DNA from: UBA3263 sp964554335
Lineage (GTDB): Bacteria; Bacteroidota; Bacteroidia; Bacteroidales; Muribaculaceae
Direction: 5' to 3'
Length of the DNA stretch: 64,000 bases
Assembly (NCBI GenBank): GCA_964554335.1
Contig: CAZKOF010000001.1
Location: forward strand, 18,899-82,898
The notes below the pieces were generated by a model that was given only the letters and a program-made list of their open reading frames with translations, searched no databases and was not told where the DNA came from. Made by a program: the position numbers and the translations under genes. Position 1 is the first letter of the stretch, and each line of letters begins with the position of its first letter. Below are positions 9,998 through 17,658 of the stretch, in pieces.

Positions 9998-11707
9998 ATG
10001 AGCGAAATCAATAACACGGAAGAAACCGCAGAGCGCGGTCTGAACTTTGTTGAACAGTTAGTTTATAACGACCTTCGCGAGGGCCGCAATGGCGGACGCC
10101 TCAACACGCGTTTCCCACCTGAGCCTAACGGGTACCTGCATATCGGCCACGCAAAAGCCATCTGCATGGACTTCGGTGTTGCCGAGAAATTCGGGGGCAC
10201 GTGTAACCTGCGTTTCGACGACACGAACCCGATTAAGGAGGACACGGAGTATGTTGACGCTATCCGCGAGGATATTCATTGGCTCGGCTTCGACTGGGGC
10301 GACAGAGAGTATTATGCGTCAGATTATTTCCCGCAGCTTTTTGATCTGGCCGTGCGCATGATTAAAGAGGGCAAGGCGTATGTCGACGACCAGACCAGCG
10401 AGGAGATTGCCGCTCAGAAAGGCACTCCGACGCAGCCCGGTCAGAACTCGCCGTATCGCGACCGCACTCCCGAGGAGAATCTCGACCTGTTCATGAGAAT
10501 GAACGCCGGCGAGTTTGAAGATGGCGCGCGGGTCCTCCGCGCAAAGATTGACATGGCGTCTGACAACATGCACTTCCGTGACCCGATTATGTATCGCATT
10601 ATCACGAAGTATCCCCACCACCGCACGGGCACGACCTGGAAGGTTTATCCGATGTATGACTTCGCCCACGGGCAGAGCGACTTTTTCGAGGGTGTGACCC
10701 ATTCGATCTGCACGCTCGAGTTCGTCCCGCACCGTCCGCTATATGACTATTTCGCCCGAGAGCTGGCCAAGGACGGCGACTATTGCCCGCGCCAGATCGA
10801 ATTCAACCGCTTGAACCTGACATATACCGTCATGTCGAAGCGCAGGCTCCTGCAGCTGGTCCGTGAGGGTCTTGTCAGCGGCTGGGATGACCCCCGCATG
10901 CCAACCATCTCGGGCATGCGTCGCCGCGGCTATACCCCGGAGAGCATCCGCAATTTCATCAACACTATCGGCTACACCAAGTATGAGGCGCTGAATTCGG
11001 TTTCGCTGCTCGAACATGCCGTGCGCGACGATCTTAACCGCCGCGCAACGCGTGTCATGGCGGTGATGAACCCCGTTAAGCTCGTCATTACCAATTATCC
11101 CGAAGGTAAGGTCGAGGAAGTTGAGATGGAGAATAATCCCGAAAATCCCGCCGAAGGAACCCACAAGATGCCGTTCAGCCGCGAAATCTACATTGAGCGC
11201 GAAGACTTCATGGAGAATCCTCCGAAGAAATTCTTCCGCCTGGCTCCCGGCGGCGAGGTTCGCCTGAAAGGGGCGTATATCATCAAGTGTGTGGAGGTTG
11301 TCAAGGACGCAGCGGGAAACATCACGGAAATCCGCTGCACCTACGACCCCGAGACTCTTTCGGGCATGCCCGGTTCGATGCGTAAGGTTAAAGGCACGCT
11401 CCACTGGGTCAGCGCGGCCCACGCTGTCAGCGCCGAGGCGCGGCTCTATGACCGACTCTTTGCCGTTGAAAATCCCGCGGCCGAGACCGACAAGGACTTC
11501 CGCGAGCTGCTTAATCCCGAGTCGCTAAAGATTGTCAGCGACATCAAGATTGAACCTTTCCTGGCCGAAAACGCCACTGCGGGAGCGAAATTCCAGTTCC
11601 AGCGCATCGGCTATTTTACCCCCGACAAGGACTCGAAACCCGGAAAACTGATTTTCAACCGCACTATCGGCCTAAAGGACAGCTGGGAGAAAGAACAAAA
11701 AAAATGA
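9998..11707 (+). CDS. glnS: Glutaminyl-tRNA synthetase
   Basis: Class I aminoacyl-tRNA synthetase of 569 aa that charges tRNA-Gln with glutamine in the cytoplasm. The HIGH motif is seen as LHIGH (residues 47-51) after PPEPNGY, the GlnS/GluS-type entry. The KMSKS loop is the GlnRS-type VMSKRRL (Met279-Arg282). The DDTNP motif and the C-terminal anticodon-binding beta-barrels (LRLKGAY-type strands, LHWVSA) are present, so it is GlnRS rather than GluRS. It is the first gene of a tightly packed run and its stop overlaps the next ATG by 4 nt. Confidence 0.96.
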   Translation: MSEINNTEETAERGLNFVEQLVYNDLREGRNGGRLNTRFPPEPNGYLHIGHAKAICMDFGVAEKFGGTCNLRFDDTNPIKEDTEYVDAIREDIHWLGFDWGDREYYASDYFPQLFDLAVRMIKEGKAYVDDQTSEEIAAQKGTPTQPGQNSPYRDRTPEENLDLFMRMNAGEFEDGARVLRAKIDMASDNMHFRDPIMYRIITKYPHHRTGTTWKVYPMYDFAHGQSDFFEGVTHSICTLEFVPHRPLYDYFARELAKDGDYCPRQIEFNRLNLTYTVMSKRRLLQLVREGLVSGWDDPRMPTISGMRRRGYTPESIRNFINTIGYTKYEALNSVSLLEHAVRDDLNRRATRVMAVMNPVKLVITNYPEGKVEEVEMENNPENPAEGTHKMPFSREIYIEREDFMENPPKKFFRLAPGGEVRLKGAYIIKCVEVVKDAAGNITEIRCTYDPETLSGMPGSMRKVKGTLHWVSAAHAVSAEARLYDRLFAVENPAAETDKDFRELLNPESLKIVSDIKIEPFLAENATAGAKFQFQRIGYFTPDKDSKPGKLIFNRTIGLKDSWEKEQKK

Positions 11708-13191
11708 GTATAGAAAAGCCCGCCAACGAGCGACTTGACCTCTATAACCGCTTCAAGCAGAGCCTGCGGAGCGGCGATGACTCGGCATTCTACGATGCAG
11801 ACGACCTGATTATTATCATTGACCAGGCGGTTGACCTCGAGGATGAGTACACGGAGATTGAGGCAATCATGCGAGGCTATCGCTTCTTTCCCGACAATGA
11901 GGAGTTGGCGGCGCGCCGCGCGTTTCTCTACTACGACCTCAACCTCGACGAGGGCGTAGACAACATGAGGGGGCAACTTACCGCAGATTCTCCGATGACG
12001 CGCATTCTCAATATTCGCCGCTTGAATGACGGCAATGTCGATAAGAACGAGGTTATCGGTATGCTCAACGAGATTGCTGCAAAGCCGGGGCTGCTCAACG
12101 ACGAAGAGGTTATCCAGCTTGTTGACTGCGCGAGTTCGTCGGGGTGTTTCGACTGGCTGAAAGCTAACGAAAAGAAGCTGCGAACAAAGACCGATTACCT
12201 GCCGACGCTGCTCTATGAACTCTTCATAGTTTCAGATATCAACGGCGACAGGCCCTATTCGCTGGCATTACTCGAGGAGCTGACGGAATTACAACCGTTC
12301 AACATCGACTTCTGGAACGCGCTCGCACAGACCCAAAGTGTCGGGGACTTGCCGGATGTCGAGCCTGACCTCGACGGTGCGCTCAATTCGCTGGAATTCG
12401 CCCTGGCCATTGACAACAACAACGCTGAGGCGCTGAGCTTGAAAGCCTCAATCATGTTGCAGCGCGGCAATCCCGCCGAAGCGGTGCGGCTGCTCAAGCC
12501 GATGGCCGACAAGATGCCAACGGCTATTACGGCCCATATATATGTCTGCGCGGAGTTGGAACTTAATCACCGCGACATGGCGTCGCGTCTGCTCGACAGA
12601 TACTGTCCGGCCTTTCCTGAGAGCCTCGACCTGGTGAAACTCGCGCTCGCGTTGGATCATCCGCGGCTTGTTGACTTCCTGATTGCCCATTTCTCGACCT
12701 ACGGGGACCCGTCTGAGGCGATGCACCGGTGGGTGTCGTGGATCGAGAGCCTGTATCGCGAGGGTAATGTGAGGGATGCCTCGGTTCTTCTTGACATTCT
12801 TCACCAAAGCGACTCGCTGGAGCCTCAGGGCTACAAACTGCTTTTTTCGGCGCTATATGTTCTCGGCGAGTATGACAGATGCATCGCACTATACGACCGG
12901 CTCGAAAAGGAGCATCCGGACATGCTGATGACGGAGATGGTGATAGCCACCATGATGTCATATGTGCGCAAGGGCAACAAGGCGGCGGCACGTAAGGCGT
13001 TTCGCAACGTCAGCGGCCGTTTTCCAATGGCGCTTCGCGATAACTGGACCATTGCGACCTCAATAGAGAGCATCGGCATGACCCACTTCATGACGGCTCT
13101 GAAATCAGTGATAGAGGGCAACGGCCCGATGAACCCCGAGCTGATCGATATTTTTGAATTTCCTTACACCCAATCTTCTGAAACGGAATGA
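11704..13191 (+). CDS. TPR-repeat protein
   Basis: A 495-aa soluble protein made largely of tetratricopeptide-like helical pairs. Examples are ALEFALAIDNNNAEALSLKA and ILHQSDSLEPQGYKLLFSAL, in which small and aromatic residues recur at TPR spacing. No signal peptide or catalytic motif is visible, so it is probably a cytoplasmic protein-protein scaffold. The start overlaps the glnS stop (ATGA) and its own stop overlaps the SPOR-protein start. Specific function unknown. Confidence 0.8.
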   Translation: MSIEKPANERLDLYNRFKQSLRSGDDSAFYDADDLIIIIDQAVDLEDEYTEIEAIMRGYRFFPDNEELAARRAFLYYDLNLDEGVDNMRGQLTADSPMTRILNIRRLNDGNVDKNEVIGMLNEIAAKPGLLNDEEVIQLVDCASSSGCFDWLKANEKKLRTKTDYLPTLLYELFIVSDINGDRPYSLALLEELTELQPFNIDFWNALAQTQSVGDLPDVEPDLDGALNSLEFALAIDNNNAEALSLKASIMLQRGNPAEAVRLLKPMADKMPTAITAHIYVCAELELNHRDMASRLLDRYCPAFPESLDLVKLALALDHPRLVDFLIAHFSTYGDPSEAMHRWVSWIESLYREGNVRDASVLLDILHQSDSLEPQGYKLLFSALYVLGEYDRCIALYDRLEKEHPDMLMTEMVIATMMSYVRKGNKAAARKAFRNVSGRFPMALRDNWTIATSIESIGMTHFMTALKSVIEGNGPMNPELIDIFEFPYTQSSETE

Positions 13192-13691
13192 ACAGATTAT
13201 TCTCTCTCATAGTTATCGCTCTTTGTGTTCTCGGCGCTACGGCACAGATGCCGGCCGATAGCGTCGCCACGGCTGTTGCGACGATTGCCGACCGCATCAA
13301 TGCCTCGGGTGTGGCCATGATTTTCCAGCCGGCCAAGCTCAACGCGCGCCTTGCCCCGAAGACGGCTGATGCCGTTGCAGATGCCGAAGCAACCGAAGCC
13401 GAGAAGCCCGAGTCGACCGGCCACGTCGGCGGCTATCGCATTCAGCTCTTTTCAGGAAATAATGCTCGTACGGCCAAGAATCAGGCCACAGGCCGAGCAA
13501 CCATCATCGATGCCCGCTTCCCGGAATATGCCACCTACGTTACTTTCGACGCCCCATACTGGCGCTTGAAAGCGGGCGACTTCCGCAGCTATGAGGAAGC
13601 CTCGGCGGCGCTCGCTCGTTTGAAAGCCGCCCTGCCCGAGTTTGCCAGAGAAATGCGCGTGGTGCGCGACCGCATAAACCTTCGCGACTAA
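13188..13691 (+). CDS. Exported SPOR-domain protein
   Basis: A 167-aa protein with an N-terminal signal peptide (MNRLFSLIVIALCVLGATAQ) and a low-complexity Ala/Glu linker. It ends in an SPOR-like domain: GGYRIQLFSGNNARTAKN, then YWRLKAGDFRSYEEASAAL. SPOR domains bind denuded septal peptidoglycan, so a periplasmic cell-wall or division-site role is likely. Starts and stops overlap both neighbours (4 nt and 1 nt), consistent with co-translation. The family role is known; the partner here is inferred only from the domain. Confidence 0.83.
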   Translation: MNRLFSLIVIALCVLGATAQMPADSVATAVATIADRINASGVAMIFQPAKLNARLAPKTADAVADAEATEAEKPESTGHVGGYRIQLFSGNNARTAKNQATGRATIIDARFPEYATYVTFDAPYWRLKAGDFRSYEEASAALARLKAALPEFAREMRVVRDRINLRD

Positions 13692-14272
13692 TGGAACGCA
13701 AAGACTACGACTCTCAGGTCATTGACCAAATAGCCTCCCACATGGAGGCGATTATTCAGCTGCTCGGCGAGGACACCTCACGCCAGGGCCTGCTGAAAAC
13801 GCCCCGGCGCGCGGCCAAGGCTCTGTATTACGCCACTTCGGGCTACCGCACGAATCCGTCGGAGATTATGCGCCAGGCAATCTTCACCCACTCGGGCTCG
13901 CGCATGATTATTGTGAAAGACATTGAATTTTACTCGCTATGCGAGCATCACGTGCTGCCGTTTTTCGGACATATCTCGGTCGGATATATTCCCGACGGCA
14001 ACATGTTGGGGCTCAGCAAGGTTGCGCGGGTGGTCGACGCCTATGCCCGGCGACTGCAGGTTCAGGAGCGGCTGACGGCGCAGGTCTGTCGGGAAATCTT
14101 CGAGACTCTGCCGGCAAAGGGCGCCATTGTCAGCTGCTCGGCGGGCCACCTATGCATGAAAATGCGCGGAGTTGAGAAACAGGACTCCGTGACGACCACC
14201 ACCGACTATCTCGGCGTCTTCGAGTCTGACCCCGCCCTCCGCGCCGAATTCTTTAACGCCATAAACCAATAA
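13691..14272 (+). CDS. folE: GTP cyclohydrolase I
   Basis: Cytoplasmic enzyme that converts GTP to 7,8-dihydroneopterin triphosphate, the first step of folate synthesis. At 193 aa it has the normal bacterial size. The zinc site is complete: Cys84 and His87 in SLCEHHVLPFFGH, and Cys155 in SAGHLCMKMRGV. The 71-residue Cys-Cys spacing is as in known type IA enzymes. The start overlaps the SPOR gene stop by one base (TAATG), so it shares the glnS-led transcript. Confidence 0.97.
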   Translation: MERKDYDSQVIDQIASHMEAIIQLLGEDTSRQGLLKTPRRAAKALYYATSGYRTNPSEIMRQAIFTHSGSRMIIVKDIEFYSLCEHHVLPFFGHISVGYIPDGNMLGLSKVARVVDAYARRLQVQERLTAQVCREIFETLPAKGAIVSCSAGHLCMKMRGVEKQDSVTTTTDYLGVFESDPALRAEFFNAINQ

Positions 14273-14276
14273 CCTC

Positions 14277-14681
14277 ATGCAAATTCAACGAATTCAAAAT
14301 CTATATCTGCTGCTGGCGTTTATCGTTGCGCTTGTCAGTCTCAATTTCAGCTGGCTGGTTGTCGGCGATGTCACCGTCACCATCAAGAATGACTTTCCGC
14401 TGATGATTCTCGCTCTGATGGCCACTCTGCTCCCGCTGCTCGGCCTGTGTCGCTACAAGAATCTGCGCAGCCAGAAACTCATCGGTCGCCTCGGCGCGCT
14501 CTTCGCGTTGTTCACTTTGGGCTATATCATTGCGCTGAGCTATCTCGGTCCGAATCCTGCGGCAGAGGTCTGCATCCTTTCGCCCTGCCTGATGGCCGTC
14601 AGCGGAGTTCTTGACTGCCTGGCCGTGCGCGGCATTGTCAGCGACGAAAAACTCCTCAAGTCGGCCGACCGCCTGCGCTGA
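14277..14681 (+). CDS. DUF4293 family membrane protein
   Basis: This 134-aa protein has four predicted membrane helices (LYLLLAFIVALVSLNFSWL, FPLMILALMATLLPLLGL, LGALFALFTLGYIIALSYL, ILSPCLMAVSGVLDCLAV). The N-terminus MQIQRIQNLYLLLA is characteristic of DUF4293, a Bacteroidota-restricted inner-membrane family of unknown function. It sits 4 nt after folE and its stop shares a base with the next ATG, so it lies in the same operon. Confidence 0.85.
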   Translation: MQIQRIQNLYLLLAFIVALVSLNFSWLVVGDVTVTIKNDFPLMILALMATLLPLLGLCRYKNLRSQKLIGRLGALFALFTLGYIIALSYLGPNPAAEVCILSPCLMAVSGVLDCLAVRGIVSDEKLLKSADRLR

Positions 14682-15400
14682 TGCCGTTGATTTCGGTAAT
14701 CACCATAACCTATAACGCCGCCTCGACGCTGGCGCCCACTCTGGCGTCGGTCGAGGCGCAGACGTTTCGTGACTTCGAGTACCTGGTGATCGACGGCGCG
14801 AGCAGCGACAACACGGTTGCTCTCGCGGCGAATTGCTCTCGGGCAATCGTGATTTCGGAGCCTGACATGGGGCTCTATGACGCGATGAACAAGGGGCTTC
14901 ACCATGCCTGCGGACGATACGTCATTTTCCTGAATGCGGGCGACGCCTTCTCCTCGCCCGACACTCTTCAGCGCTATGCCGACGCCATTGCAGCGGCGCC
15001 GGTGGAGCCGGGGATTGTATACGGTCAAACGCGCCTGGTCGACGGCGCGCGGCGCTATGTCGGCGAGCGTCATCTGCGTGCGCCCGAGCGGCTCACGGCG
15101 CGCAGCTTTCTGGACGGGATGGTCGTTTGTCATCAGGCCATGATGGTGCGCCGCGACCTCGCCCCCGACTACGACCTGCGCTATCGCTTTTCGGCCGACT
15201 ATGACTGGGGCTGCAAGGTGCTCAAAGCCTCGCCGCTCAATGTCTACATTCCCGACTACGTTGCCGACTACCTGAGCGAAGGGCTCACCACGTCCAACCG
15301 CAAAAAGTCGCTCATTGAGCGGTTCCGCTCCATGGCCGCCAACTACGGCCTTTTGCCCGCGCTCCTCTCCCACGCCCGAATACTCCTCCATCTGCGTTGA
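14681..15400 (+). CDS. Glycosyltransferase family 2
   Basis: A 239-aa GT-A enzyme. The N-terminus LISVITITYNAASTLAPTLA and EYLVIDGASSDNT form the nucleotide-binding part, DMGLYDAMNKG follows, and FLNAGDAF stands at the DxD position, a common variant in this GT2 subgroup. No membrane segment is seen. It probably adds a sugar to a lipid-linked or surface glycan intermediate in the cytoplasm; substrate unknown. It overlaps DUF4293 by one base. Confidence 0.9.
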   Translation: MPLISVITITYNAASTLAPTLASVEAQTFRDFEYLVIDGASSDNTVALAANCSRAIVISEPDMGLYDAMNKGLHHACGRYVIFLNAGDAFSSPDTLQRYADAIAAAPVEPGIVYGQTRLVDGARRYVGERHLRAPERLTARSFLDGMVVCHQAMMVRRDLAPDYDLRYRFSADYDWGCKVLKASPLNVYIPDYVADYLSEGLTTSNRKKSLIERFRSMAANYGLLPALLSHARILLHLR

Positions 15401-16007
15401 AACCAAGCTCATCATCATACTTCTCGCCGTTGCGACCCTAACACTCTGCTCATGCCGGGAGGTGCATCCCGACCTTCAGCGGGTTGAGTTGGAGGTCAGC
15501 GGCGATACGGTCGTTGAGGGCCGTGTCTGCAAGATTGTGCGTCAGCAGGTGAATGGCGTCGCTATCAGTCCGATTGTTGTCTATGAGGCAGAGGGCGTTG
15601 TCTATCATGTTTTTAACACTATGACAGAACGCGGGGGCAATCTCTTTTTGCCCTATATGGATTTCAATGCCCGCAAGGGCGACGTCCTGACGAGGTATTC
15701 ATATATCGCGTTTGAATCGGAGTTTGAGCCGTGGGGGACGATTGAAGTAGTCGGCGAGGAGATGGTGACGGCCCACGGTTCGACGCGGCGGGTGTTGACC
15801 CTGGCTAACGGAAACAAATGGGTTGAGGGCGTCGGCTCCATGCGCGGCTTCGATGACAATTCATGGCTCACGTCGATATTTTACATCGTGCCGTCGGGAG
15901 AGGGTGCATGGGGCATCCGCAATGACCATATGGTTGAGTGTCGGCGTGACGGCGTGCTGATTTGGAGCGAGTCGGGACTTTGCGGCGATTCGCGAAGTTG
16001 GCGCTGA
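15315..16007 (+). CDS. Putative lipoprotein, frameshifted near its 3' end
   Basis: The product has a lipoprotein-type signal (KLIIILLAVATLTLCSC) followed by about 190 residues of beta-rich sequence of unknown family. The start is unclear: TTG 15315 lies inside the GT2 gene and gives an odd 30-residue extension, and no ATG occurs near the signal. The frame ends at 16007 with an unconvincing tail (SGLCGDSRSWR). Removing one G from GGG at 15974-15976 restores SESDFAAIREVGAEA and continues in frame to VYDLQGRRV and a stop at 16116. The gene is therefore either mutated or contains a sequence error. The intact protein would be surface- or periplasm-located. Confidence 0.6.
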   Translation: MSGSAPWPPTTAFCPRSSPTPEYSSICVETKLIIILLAVATLTLCSCREVHPDLQRVELEVSGDTVVEGRVCKIVRQQVNGVAISPIVVYEAEGVVYHVFNTMTERGGNLFLPYMDFNARKGDVLTRYSYIAFESEFEPWGTIEVVGEEMVTAHGSTRRVLTLANGNKWVEGVGSMRGFDDNSWLTSIFYIVPSGEGAWGIRNDHMVECRRDGVLIWSESGLCGDSRSWR

Positions 16008-16116
16008 AGCCCGGGCTGACAACGCTGCGGTTTATGACCTTCAGGGCCGACGGGTCTCGTCGACTCTTCCGGGCCGGATATACGTTACCGGCGGCAGGAC
16101 GGTCAGAGCAGAGTGA
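16003..16116 (+). pseudogene. Displaced C-terminal tail of the lipoprotein at 15315
   Basis: In the +1 frame relative to the main ORF these bases encode a tail with VYDLQGRRVSS, LPGRIYVTGG and a final RTVRAE before TGA 16114-16116. Tails of the form VYDLxGRxV...LPxGIYIV..GRK are very common at the C-termini of Bacteroidota exported proteins. Its position directly after the broken frame is strong evidence that both parts were one gene. The last 14 bases overlap the 3' end of asnA on the other strand. Confidence 0.65.
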
Positions 16117-17119
16117 TGCCTGCGGCGGCGAGGCGGTCAACCTGGTCTGCGGGCCAGAGCGATGACTGGACCTCGCCAATGTGGGCTTTTTGGAGCAGGA
16201 GCATGCAGAGGCGGCTTTGGCCGATGCCTCCGCCGATGCTTTGGGGCAGTTCGCCGGCGAGCAGGGCGCGATGGAAGGGGAGGTCGGCATAGTGTTGCTT
16301 GCCTTCGATTTCGAGTTGGCGCAGGAGGGCGTCGCGGTCAACGCGTATGCCCATTGAGCTGAGTTCGAAGGGGATTTCGAGCACGGGGTTCCAGACGATG
16401 ATGTCGCCGTTGAGACCTCCGAGGGTCGACCAGTCGTCGTAGTCGGCGGCTCGACCGTCGTGTTTCTCGCCGTTGCTGAGGCGGCCACCGATGCCGCGGA
16501 TGAATATTGCGCCGGCCTTGCGGGCAATTTCGCGTTCGCGCTCTTTGGGCGAGAGGTCGGGGTAGCGCTGCAGGAGTTCTTCGGCCGTGATGAATTGGAT
16601 TTCGGCGGGGAGGGTGGGGGTTATGTGGGGGTAGCGGCGGTAGATTTCGCGTTCGGTTGCGCGCAGGGCGGCATAGATGTGGCGGACGGTATCATAGAGA
16701 TATTCAACCGTGCGCTCTTCCGGGCGAATTGTCTTTTCCCAGTCCCATTGATCGACGTAGAGCGAATGGATGTTGTCGAGTTCCTCGGTCGTGCGGATGG
16801 CGTTCATGTCGGTGTAGAGACCGAAGCCGGGGGCTATGTCGTATTCGGCGAGTTTGAGTCGCTTCCATTTAGCCAGCGAGTGGACGACTTCGGCGCGTGC
16901 GCCGCCGATTGCGGGCACCGTGAAGTTTACCGGGGGCTCGACGCCGTTGAGGTCGTCGTTGATGCCGGTGCCGGAGAGGACGAAGAGCGGAGCGGTTACG
17001 CGGCGGAGGTCGAGGGCCTCGGCGAGAGCTACCTGAAAGGTGTCTTTAATCTGTTTGATTGCAACCTGGGTGGTTTCGGGCAGCAACTTGAGCTTGTATT
17101 TGGAAGGAATAATCAGCAT
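16103..17119 (-). CDS. asnA: Aspartate--ammonia ligase (asparagine synthetase A)
   Basis: This 338-aa class II aaRS-like enzyme makes asparagine from aspartate, ammonia and ATP in the cytoplasm. Visible family signatures are FVLSGTGINDDLNGVEPPV, VVHSLAKWKRLKL, MNAIRTTEELDNIHS, YVDQWDWEK and the C-terminal GGGIGQSRLCM. Length matches the family. It is last in the minus-strand operon and its ATG overlaps the GtrA-like gene stop by 7 nt. It uses free ammonia rather than glutamine, which suits an ammonia-rich gut habitat (inference). Confidence 0.97.
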   Translation of the reverse strand: MLIIPSKYKLKLLPETTQVAIKQIKDTFQVALAEALDLRRVTAPLFVLSGTGINDDLNGVEPPVNFTVPAIGGARAEVVHSLAKWKRLKLAEYDIAPGFGLYTDMNAIRTTEELDNIHSLYVDQWDWEKTIRPEERTVEYLYDTVRHIYAALRATEREIYRRYPHITPTLPAEIQFITAEELLQRYPDLSPKEREREIARKAGAIFIRGIGGRLSNGEKHDGRAADYDDWSTLGGLNGDIIVWNPVLEIPFELSSMGIRVDRDALLRQLEIEGKQHYADLPFHRALLAGELPQSIGGGIGQSRLCMLLLQKAHIGEVQSSLWPADQVDRLAAAGITLL

Positions 17120-17658
17120 TTAGTTTTTTTGAAGGTTAGGGTGTTGACTATACGGATGGCGGTCCGGTCGAAGCGGTTGGGGCGGTAGACGAAGCGTCGC
17201 TGGAGGAGGAAGTTCCAAAACCAGGAGACGAGGAGGGAGACAAGGAGGGTCGAGGTCGCGAAAATGCCGTCTTCGGTGAATCCCCATGATTGAAGCAGGG
17301 GCCATTTGCTCATCGGGCGGGCCAGGAAAGTGGTCCCGTACATGTTGAGCAGGAGGGAGCCGATCCAGACCATGAAGTATTTGACGCTGACGGCTTTGAT
17401 GCTCTGGCCGTCGGCATGGAAAGTGAATTTGTAGTTTATGATGCAGTTGACGATTCCGCCGAGGATTGCGCCTATGGCTACGGATAGATTGGAGCGGTAG
17501 AACGGGTCCATGTCGACGAAAATCAGCGAGTATAATAGCATTCGGGAGCCGAGGTCGACCCAGCTGCCTGTCTGGCTCGAGACTATCGAGCGCAGGAATG
17601 TGAATATTATGTTGTTGCTGTGGAGGACCTTGTCGCCCACTTGTTTGATGTTGCTCAT
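17113..17658 (-). CDS. GtrA-like membrane protein
   Basis: I choose the ATG at 17658, which forms an ATGA overlap with the recQ stop; the longer frame starts at 17685 inside recQ. The 181-aa product has four membrane helices and the GtrA layout: SWVDLGSRMLLYSLIF, GAILGGIVNCIINYKFTFH, WIGSLLLNMYGTTFL and SWFWNFLLQRRFVYRP. GtrA-family proteins help move or present polyprenyl-linked sugars for surface-glycan decoration. The same operon contains a polyprenyl sugar-1-phosphate transferase, which supports an envelope-glycan role. Confidence 0.83.
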   Translation of the reverse strand: MSNIKQVGDKVLHSNNIIFTFLRSIVSSQTGSWVDLGSRMLLYSLIFVDMDPFYRSNLSVAIGAILGGIVNCIINYKFTFHADGQSIKAVSVKYFMVWIGSLLLNMYGTTFLARPMSKWPLLQSWGFTEDGIFATSTLLVSLLVSWFWNFLLQRRFVYRPNRFDRTAIRIVNTLTFKKTKC

